Shown here one piece after another: positions 59,031-64,000 of a stretch of 64,000 nucleotides of DNA; position 1 is the stretch's first letter, and the number at the start of each line of letters is the position of its first letter. The position numbers and the translations under genes are program-made. The notes below the pieces were generated by a model. It was not told the origin of the DNA, searched no databases, and was given only the letters and a program-made list of their open reading frames with translations. The DNA is taken from assembly GCF_001428485.1 (NCBI RefSeq), contig NZ_LMHS01000003.1:1401678-1465677 (forward strand), given 5' to 3'. Origin of the DNA: Microbacterium sp. Root180 (lineage in GTDB: Bacteria > Actinomycetota > Actinomycetes > Actinomycetales > Microbacteriaceae).

Positions 59031-60027
59031 GGATGAACTCCTCGGAGGGGACGACGGTCGCGCCGACCAGCCACCCGGCGACGTCGTCGAGCGAGGCGGG
59101 CGGCGGACCGGGGATGAACGTGGAGACCCCGGTGATCGAGGTCACCGGCCACGGGTCGCACAGCGCGTCGACGAGCGCGCCTCCCCGCACGGCCGCGTGG
59201 TCGAGCGCAGTCAGCTCGCCCGCGAGCACGCCGATCGGGCGGTCGCCGTTGCCGAGGTCGGTGCCGTAGAGCACGGACCCGCCGGCCGCGACGAAGGCGG
59301 CCAGGTTGGCTGACGCGGTGCGCGCGCCGACGGGGTCGGCGTGGTGGATGTCGAGCGTCGAGATCCATCGCTGACCGGATGCCGCCGCCCGGGCGACGAC
59401 CGCGGCGTCGAGGGCTTCGCTGAACGGCGTGTGCGCGAGGACGTCGACGCCGGCGTCGAGTGCGAGCGCGGTCATCCCGGCTCCCTCGACGTGGGCGACG
59501 ACCGGCAGATCGTGGATGCGCGCGGCAGCCACGATCGCATCGAGGGTCCTCGCGTCGAAGACCGGTCCGGCCGACGCGTTGAGCGCCACCTTGATCACGG
59601 ACGCTCCGAACGAGGCCTGCTCATCGACGGCCGTGCCGGCGCCGCCGGGGATCCCCGGATGCAGAGAGACGTCCGTGACGGTGCGCACGATGGCATCCGG
59701 CGCCCAGCCGCGCCCGGACGGGTATCCGCCGACGGGCGTGAGGAACGCCCCGGCGTACGCGACGTGCGGGAGGCCGTCACCCCGGCGCGCCAGCTCGACC
59801 GGATCGCCTCCGAGGTCGACGACGCCGGCGATCCCGCCCTCGGCGAGCGTGTGCTCGTCGATGAGATGCAGGTGCACGTGATGGTCGACGAACGGCGGCA
59901 GCGACACCCCGGTCTCGCCGGTGAGCGCGCGGCGGCACACCCGCGCCGCGGAGCCGAGGAGCCCCCGCAGCGCGTGTCTCGATACGCGCCTGGCGGCGCT
60001 ACTCGACAACCGGGGGTCGGCGGGCAC
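59017..60027 (-). CDS. Metal-dependent amidohydrolase in the kynurenine operon (candidate N-formylkynurenine formamidase)
   Basis: 336 residues, amidohydrolase superfamily: VDHHVHLHL gives the metal ligands His50 and His52, SVIKVAL a possible carboxylated Lys, VVAHVEG and VLAHTPF two further His, and YGTDLG the terminal Asp. It lies between kynA and kynU, with start GTG one base after the kynA stop and end inside kynU. The pathway needs a formamidase here, and no KynB or AfmA-type enzyme is in the window. The assignment to that step is inference. Residues about 5-18 (PRLSSSAARRVSRH) are encoded by dispersed-repeat DNA; a GTG at 59940 or 59907 would exclude them. Confidence 0.8.
   Translation of the reverse strand: MPADPRLSSSAARRVSRHALRGLLGSAARVCRRALTGETGVSLPPFVDHHVHLHLIDEHTLAEGGIAGVVDLGGDPVELARRGDGLPHVAYAGAFLTPVGGYPSGRGWAPDAIVRTVTDVSLHPGIPGGAGTAVDEQASFGASVIKVALNASAGPVFDARTLDAIVAAARIHDLPVVAHVEGAGMTALALDAGVDVLAHTPFSEALDAAVVARAAASGQRWISTLDIHHADPVGARTASANLAAFVAAGGSVLYGTDLGNGDRPIGVLAGELTALDHAAVRGGALVDALCDPWPVTSITGVSTFIPGPPPASLDDVAGWLVGATVVPSEEFIHDDH
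59974..60016. repeat. Dispersed-repeat-like sequence at the start of the amidohydrolase gene
   Basis: GTGTCTCGATACGCGCCTGG, later GCTACTCGACAACCGGGGG, resembles a short palindromic repeat I recall from intergenic regions of related genomes. Here it lies inside the coding region just after the start codon. Confidence 0.5.
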
Positions 60028-60028
60028 G

Positions 60029-60889
60029 TCAGCGCCCGATCTCGGTGCGCACCGCGAACAACTCCGGGAAGAAGGTGAGCTGGAGCGCGCGCTGCAGGAA
60101 CGGCACGCCGCTGGAGCCGCCGGTCCCGGTCTTGAACCCGATGATGCGCTCGACGGTCTTCAGGTGCCGGAAGCGCCACAGCTGGAAGTTGTCCTCCAGA
60201 TCGACGAGCTCCTCGCAGGTCTCGTACGCGGCCCAGTGCGCCTGGGGGTCGGCATAGATCTCGGCGAACAGCGGCACGAGCTCAGGCGTGAAGGTCCACG
60301 CCGTCGTGACGTCCCGCTCGAGCACCTCGGCGGGGATCGGGTAGCCCGAGCGTGCCAGCATCCCGAGGAACTCGTCGTAGAGGCTCGGGGCCTCCAGCGC
60401 CCGCTTCACGAGTGCGTGGGCGCCCGGGTCGGACTCGAACACCCGCAGCATCGCGGCGTTCTTGTTGCCGAGCGTGAACTCGACGGCACGGTACTGCGCG
60501 GACTGGAAGCCGCTGGCGTTGCCCAGCACGCCGCGGAACTGCGCGTACTCGGCAGGGGTGAGGGTGGCGAGCACCGACCACTGCTCGGTCAGCGTCTTCT
60601 GGATGTGCTTCACACGCGCGATGCACTTGAGCGCCGGCGCGAGCTGATCGGCGCGCAGCAGGGAGCACGCGGCGCCCAGTTCGTGGAGCACCAGCTTCAG
60701 CCACAGCTCCGTGGTCTGGTGCTGGATGATGAACAGCAGCTCGTCGTGGTGCTCGGGATCGCTGAGCGGATGCTGCGCCGCCAGCAGGGTGGAGAGCTCG
60801 AGGTAGCCCCCGTAGCTCATGCGGTCGGCGAAGTCGGTGACGACCGAGCCCTCGATCGTGCGGGTGTTGCCTTCGACGCCTTCGCTCAC
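60029..60889 (-). CDS. kynA: Tryptophan 2,3-dioxygenase
   Basis: A 286-residue heme enzyme that converts tryptophan to N-formylkynurenine. DELLFIIQHQTTELWLKL contains the substrate-side active-site His, and WRFRHLKTVERIIGFKTGTG holds the probable heme-ligand His242 and the GTGGSSG loop. GFQSAQYRAVEF is also conserved. First gene of the kyn operon. Start is GTG at 60889 with a -10-like TAGGCT exactly 6 nt before it, so the message is probably leaderless. Confidence 0.95.
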   Translation of the reverse strand: MSEGVEGNTRTIEGSVVTDFADRMSYGGYLELSTLLAAQHPLSDPEHHDELLFIIQHQTTELWLKLVLHELGAACSLLRADQLAPALKCIARVKHIQKTLTEQWSVLATLTPAEYAQFRGVLGNASGFQSAQYRAVEFTLGNKNAAMLRVFESDPGAHALVKRALEAPSLYDEFLGMLARSGYPIPAEVLERDVTTAWTFTPELVPLFAEIYADPQAHWAAYETCEELVDLEDNFQLWRFRHLKTVERIIGFKTGTGGSSGVPFLQRALQLTFFPELFAVRTEIGR

Positions 60890-60895
60890 GCCGTC

Positions 60896-60901
60896 AGCCT
60901 A
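60896..60901 (-). promoter_or_regulatory. Leaderless promoter of the kyn operon (-10 TAGGCT)
   Basis: Minus-strand TAGGCT, then GACGGC and the GTG start. Confidence 0.5.
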
Positions 60902-60944
60902 ACGAGAGCGGATGCCGCTTCGTCAGGCCCGGCGACGCTTCGGG

Positions 60945-61202
60945 TCAGATGAGCGACAGCTCGCGGAGCTTGGCCTCGACGTCGTCGTTCGACGGCTCGA
61001 CGTGGTGCGAGGCATCCGGGTAGACGACCACGGGGATGCTCGTGCGACCTGAGATCTCACGTGCGACGTCGGCGGCTGCCGGGTCGGCGACCAGGTCCAC
61101 GTACGTGTAGTGGATGCCGAGCGAGTCGAGCTGACGCTTGGTGCGGACGCAGTCGCGGCACCAGTCGGCGCCGAACATCGTGAGAGTCGAGGGGGAGCTC
61201 AT
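60945..61202 (-). CDS. Glutaredoxin/mycoredoxin-like protein
   Basis: An 85-residue thioredoxin-fold protein with the redox motif WCRDC near the N-terminus and the cis-Pro region TSIPVVVYPD. The size fits mycoredoxin-1, which reduces mixed disulfides using mycothiol. The charged CRDC centre differs from the usual CGYC or CPYC. Start ATG at 61202; GAGAAT lies 6 nt upstream as a possible leaderless -10, and GGAG is also present. Confidence 0.85.
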   Translation of the reverse strand: MSSPSTLTMFGADWCRDCVRTKRQLDSLGIHYTYVDLVADPAAADVAREISGRTSIPVVVYPDASHHVEPSNDDVEAKLRELSLI

Positions 61203-61304
61203 GCCTCCATTCTCCCGGATGGAACCTGGGTGGGCGCCGGGCGCCGGGGCCCGGCGACGGCGAGGAATTCTCACTCAGGGCGAGCCATGCGACGATGGGG
61301 GGCA

Positions 61305-62450
61305 GTGCAGCTTTCGATCATCGTCCCCACCTACAACGAGGCTCCCAATGTCGCGGAGCTCATCCGCCGTGTCTCGGCGGCGGTCGTGGGCATCGACGCG
61401 GAGGTCGTCTTCGTGGACGACAGCACGGACGAGACGCCCGACGTGATCCGCGAGGTGGCGGCATCCGCGTCCCTTCCCGTGCGTCTCGTGCACCGATCCT
61501 CGCGTGCCGGCGGGCTCGGCAGCGCCGTCGTCGAGGGGTTCGCGCTCGCGGAATCCGACACCTGCCTCGTGATCGACGGCGATCTGCAGCATCCGCCCGA
61601 GGACATCCCGCTTCTGTTCGAGCGGTTCCAGCGCGGCGATGCCGACGTGGTGATCGCGTCGCGCTACATCGGCGGCGGCACGGCCACGGGCCTGGCCGAT
61701 CGCAGCCGCATCCTCGTCTCGAAGGCGGCCACGGCGCTCACGCGATCGATGTTCCCGATCCGGCTGCGCGATGTCACCGACCCCATGACGGGCTTCTTCC
61801 TCGTCGACCGTCGGGCGATCGATGCCGCGACGCTGCGCCCGCGGGGCTTCAAGATCCTGCTCGAGATCCTCGCGCGCAAGAACCTCCGCGTCGCCGAGGT
61901 GCCGTTCGACTTCGCGGGGCGGCACGCCGGCGAGTCGAAGGCCTCCGTGCACCAGGGGCTGCACTTCGTCGCCCAGCTCACCGCCCTGCGCTTCGGCAAG
62001 ATGTCGCTCTTCGCGCTCATCGGCGGACTCGGCGCGGTGGTCAACCTCGCGATCGTCTGGGCGCTGACGGTGGCGGGGGTCGACTACATCGTCGCCGCGA
62101 TCATCGCCGCCGAGGTCACCATCATCGGCAACTTCCTGCTGCTGGAGCGCTTCGTGTTCCACGACATGCGGGAAGCGGCGTCGAGCGTCTGGGTGCGGTT
62201 CGGCAAGTCATTCGGCTTCAACAACGCCGAGGCGCTCATCCGCATCCCGATCATGGCGCTCCTCGTCGAGACCTGGCACATCTCCGCGGTCGTCGCGACC
62301 GGCCTCACGCTCATCGTCGCCTTCTTCGTGCGGTTCGTCTTCCACTCGCTGGTGGTCTATGCCCCGCGTCGAGGGGGCGTCGAACCCACACGCGCGCGCC
62401 GGTTCGTCGAAGAGCTCGACGCGCAGGCGATGTCGCCGGGCGAGCTGTAG
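61305..62450 (+). CDS. Polyprenol monophosphomannose synthase-like glycosyltransferase fused to a GtrA domain
   Basis: 381 residues from GTG at 61305 (VQLSIIVPTYNE), or 387 from ATG at 61287. The GT2 domain (about 1-225) has VDDSTDETPD, the DxD motif VIDGDLQHP, and ITDPMTGFF-type DVTDPMTGFF; it transfers a sugar, typically mannose, from a nucleotide donor to polyprenyl phosphate. A GtrA-like domain of four membrane helices (about 240-365) follows and may help flip the lipid-linked sugar. GGGGGG lies just before the GTG. A strong hairpin follows the stop. Confidence 0.88.
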   Translation: MQLSIIVPTYNEAPNVAELIRRVSAAVVGIDAEVVFVDDSTDETPDVIREVAASASLPVRLVHRSSRAGGLGSAVVEGFALAESDTCLVIDGDLQHPPEDIPLLFERFQRGDADVVIASRYIGGGTATGLADRSRILVSKAATALTRSMFPIRLRDVTDPMTGFFLVDRRAIDAATLRPRGFKILLEILARKNLRVAEVPFDFAGRHAGESKASVHQGLHFVAQLTALRFGKMSLFALIGGLGAVVNLAIVWALTVAGVDYIVAAIIAAEVTIIGNFLLLERFVFHDMREAASSVWVRFGKSFGFNNAEALIRIPIMALLVETWHISAVVATGLTLIVAFFVRFVFHSLVVYAPRRGGVEPTRARRFVEELDAQAMSPGEL

Positions 62451-62452
62451 CC

Positions 62453-62481
62453 GTGCGGATGCCTCGGTGAGGCATCCGCAC
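62453..62481 (+). terminator. Strong hairpin after the mannosyltransferase gene
   Basis: Perfect 13-bp stem (GTGCGGATGCCTC and complement) with a 3-nt loop, 3 bp after the stop codon. The rest of the gap to 62644 is GC-rich, with a short GGCGCGC palindrome near 62492 and no gene. Confidence 0.8.
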
Positions 62482-62644
62482 GACACGGCCCGGCGCGCGT
62501 CGCGCGCCGAGGGACGGCCCCACCCCGGATGGGGGTATCTGCCGCACGCACTCGGGGTCGACGTGCTGGCATCGGGGTGAAGCCGCCCGGGCGTGAACGC
62601 AATCTCGGAGAGACTCGCGCCACGGGCTTTCCGCGGGAAGCGGA

Positions 62645-63106
62645 CTATCGGTGTCCGGCCACCGTCGCGAACTCCCCACGTTCGGGCCCGGACAGAGACT
62701 CGAGCGCGCGCCGCAGGGCCGTGCTCGAGGTGTGAACGGTGTACGGGAAGTACACGACCTCCACGCCCACCGCTGCGAACTCGCGCTCGAGACGGTCGCC
62801 CTTCTCGGTGCCGCGCCAGTCGTCGCCCTTGAAGAAGTGCGTGAAGCCGACCTCTCGCCAGACGTCGATCTTGTCGGGCACGGTCTCGACGTGCACGCGG
62901 TCGACGAAGCGGACGTGCCGCACGATCTCCGCGCGCTCGAGCGTCGGGATGACCGGGTCGATGCCCTTCACCGCACGCAACATCTCATCGCTGACGACGC
63001 CGGCGATGAGCACGTCGCACTGCTCCTTCGCATGTCGAAGGATGTTCAGGTGCCCGACGTGAAAAAGGTCGAAAGCACCGGCTGCATAACCAATACGCTG
63101 CGCCAT
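62645..63106 (-). CDS. Cytidylyltransferase/adenylyltransferase family protein (TagD-like)
   Basis: A 153-residue nucleotidyltransferase. GAFDLFHVGHLNIL contains the HxGH catalytic motif, and HFFKGDDWRGT matches the KGxDW signature of glycerol-3-phosphate cytidylyltransferase. The C-terminal RTxGISTT motif is altered to HTSSTALR. It would activate a polyol or sugar phosphate as a CDP derivative for teichoic-acid-like or glycan synthesis. The ATG at 63106 follows GGGGG. Four TCCCCA hexamers lie upstream (63136-63189). Exact substrate uncertain. Confidence 0.85.
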   Translation of the reverse strand: MAQRIGYAAGAFDLFHVGHLNILRHAKEQCDVLIAGVVSDEMLRAVKGIDPVIPTLERAEIVRHVRFVDRVHVETVPDKIDVWREVGFTHFFKGDDWRGTEKGDRLEREFAAVGVEVVYFPYTVHTSSTALRRALESLSGPERGEFATVAGHR

Positions 63107-63135
63107 ATGTGAGCCCCCAGAACTCAGTTCGGCGA

Positions 63136-63189
63136 TCCCCATCGCCGTATTTCCCCAGATGGCCACGGTCCCCACCGCGGCTGTCCCCA
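63136..63189. promoter_or_regulatory. Array of four TCCCCA hexamers
   Basis: TCCCCA occurs at 63136, 63152, 63169 and 63184, spaced 16, 17 and 15 bp, upstream of the nucleotidyltransferase gene. The same hexamer lies in the control regions at 19582 and 27600. Confidence 0.4.
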
Positions 63190-63211
63190 GCTTAGCGGGT
63201 GCGGGTGCCCT

Positions 63212-63243
63212 CCCGCCAGCATGATCCCGCCAGCATGATCCCG
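63212..63243. repeat. 14-bp tandem duplication
   Basis: CCCGCCAGCATGAT occurs twice in a row, followed by the start of a third unit, between the nucleotidyltransferase promoter and the PKD-protein stop codon. Confidence 0.8.
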
Positions 63244-63267
63244 ACGGCTCCGCTCACGCGGGCGCGC

Positions 63268-64000
63268 TCACGGAATCGCGGTGGCCGTCAGGTCGTCGAA
63301 GGAGACGATGACCGGGCCGTTGGTCGCGGACGAGCTCAGGTAGGCGGAGAGCCGCGGGGACCCGGTCGCCTGCAGTCCCGCGGTCGAGTCCGTGCTCGTG
63401 ACCTGCCAGGTCGAGGGCTCCGGGCTGCCGTCGAGCCAGACCCGGGCGCGGATCGTCGTGGGCGAGGTCCCCTCCACCTGGACGCGGACCTGGACCTTCG
63501 CGCCCGCGCCGACGATCAGGCCGCCCGCGTTCGAGCTGCCGGCGAGGGCGGTGGAGCCACGCACGTTCTGGAGCACAACGCTGCCGTTGGGATTCACTCG
63601 GATCCGGGTGCCGTAGAACGATGTGCCGACCACACGCGGGAGCACCGCGATGTCGAGGTACTGGTTGGGAACGCGATCCAGCGACAGGGAGAGCGTGGTG
63701 TCGAGTCTCGACGAGCTCACGCCCCCGAGCGTCGCCGTGAGCGTCGAGCCGGCGTTCGCCGACACGCGTCCGATGCCGCCGGTGACCGACAGCTTCGCCG
63801 TGGAGTTGACGGTCCACGCGCCGCCGGTATCGGCGACGCCCCATCCGGCGGCGACGGTGCGACCGAACTGGTCACGCGCGAGCGGGCCGCCCGTGGGCGG
63901 CGCGGTGACGGTGACGTTCTTGGTGACGGTGCCGGTGGCGCCGTCGTCGTCGGTGACGGTGAGGGTGACGGGGTAGGTTCCGGATGCCGCGAAGGTGTGC
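63268..64000 (-). CDS. PKD-domain surface or secreted protein, C-terminal fragment
   Basis: The frame is open from the right edge to the stop at 63268, giving 243 residues. The edge carries the end of a PKD repeat (HTFAASGTYPVTLTVTDDDG), then a short linker (VTAPPTGGPLARDQF) and a domain of about 200 residues with a concanavalin-like beta pattern (LDIAVLPRVVG, RVWLDGSPEPSTWQVTSTD). No sorting signal or membrane anchor is present at the C-terminus, so the protein is probably secreted. Likely a carbohydrate-binding or adhesive multidomain protein; the catalytic part, if any, is outside the window. Confidence 0.8.
   Translation of the reverse strand, partial: HTFAASGTYPVTLTVTDDDGATGTVTKNVTVTAPPTGGPLARDQFGRTVAAGWGVADTGGAWTVNSTAKLSVTGGIGRVSANAGSTLTATLGGVSSSRLDTTLSLSLDRVPNQYLDIAVLPRVVGTSFYGTRIRVNPNGSVVLQNVRGSTALAGSSNAGGLIVGAGAKVQVRVQVEGTSPTTIRARVWLDGSPEPSTWQVTSTDSTAGLQATGSPRLSAYLSSSATNGPVIVSFDDLTATAIP

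Noticed and set aside
63623..63976. Plus-strand frame at the right edge
   Set aside because: Antisense to the PKD-domain gene, whose minus frame has clear PKD sequence (HTFAASGTYPVTLTVTDD).

Overview
The window looks like a chromosomal segment of a high-GC actinobacterium, most likely Microbacteriaceae (Microbacterium-like). Reasons: strong G/C bias at third codon positions, many GTG starts, actinobacterial families (DUF3516 helicase, acyl-CoA oxidase, GtrA-fused mannosyltransferase), LPXTG and lipobox signals, and short dispersed palindromes. I see no rRNA, tRNA, CRISPR, integrase or insertion-sequence transposase. The placement is inference from style and gene content.

Layout. 1-2504 (minus): a YkoEDC-type ECF transporter for a thiamine precursor, running off the left edge. 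2644-8682: a secreted subtilase, a pirin, a small GNAT protein and a secreted SGNH hydrolase. 8741-14360: a DUF3516 helicase, a short-chain dehydrogenase flanked by two copies of one palindromic element, and RecQ ending inside a 17-bp tandem array. 14613-19545: two tandem GNAT paralogues (one fused to a GH16-like domain), an acyl-CoA oxidase and 3-methyladenine glycosylase I. 19647-22665: a four-gene operon with a WXG100-like protein, a membrane alpha/beta hydrolase with an ESX-like N-terminus, a lipoprotein and a soluble protein. 22727-27572: an LLM/BBE flavoprotein fusion and a UvrA-like ABC ATPase.

27750-43433 is the centrepiece: a nine-gene, 15.7-kb operon. It encodes a 2019-residue Ig/fibronectin surface protein, a MoxR ATPase, a DUF58 protein, a membrane transglutaminase-like protein without the catalytic Cys, and a phospho-signalling set of three FHA proteins, a PP2C phosphatase and a Ser/Thr kinase with a fibronectin-like ectodomain. 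Every junction after MoxR is a 1-4 bp overlap. I read it as a surface-assembly apparatus controlled by phosphorylation.

43660-50787: a resolvase-domain orphan, a CPA1 antiporter with malate dehydrogenase, a zinc metallopeptidase with prolyl aminopeptidase, and a DEAD-box helicase. 50868-52637: a sortase-anchored surface protein. 52698-57648 (minus): GMC oxidoreductase, aldehyde dehydrogenase and a GPH-type transporter, probably uptake and two-step oxidation of an alcohol or polyol. 57768-60889 (minus): a tryptophan-to-anthranilate operon (kynA, a metal amidohydrolase, kynU) in which the amidohydrolase sits where the formamidase step is needed. 60945-64000: a glutaredoxin, a mannosyltransferase-GtrA fusion, a nucleotidyltransferase, and the C-terminus of a PKD-domain protein leaving the right edge.

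Two themes recur. Many transcription units have a -10-like hexamer 6-7 nt before the start codon, so leaderless mRNAs are likely. Intergenic regions carry at least five sequence classes of 57-101 bp palindromic elements. Separately, three genes contain short dispersed-repeat DNA inside their reading frames.
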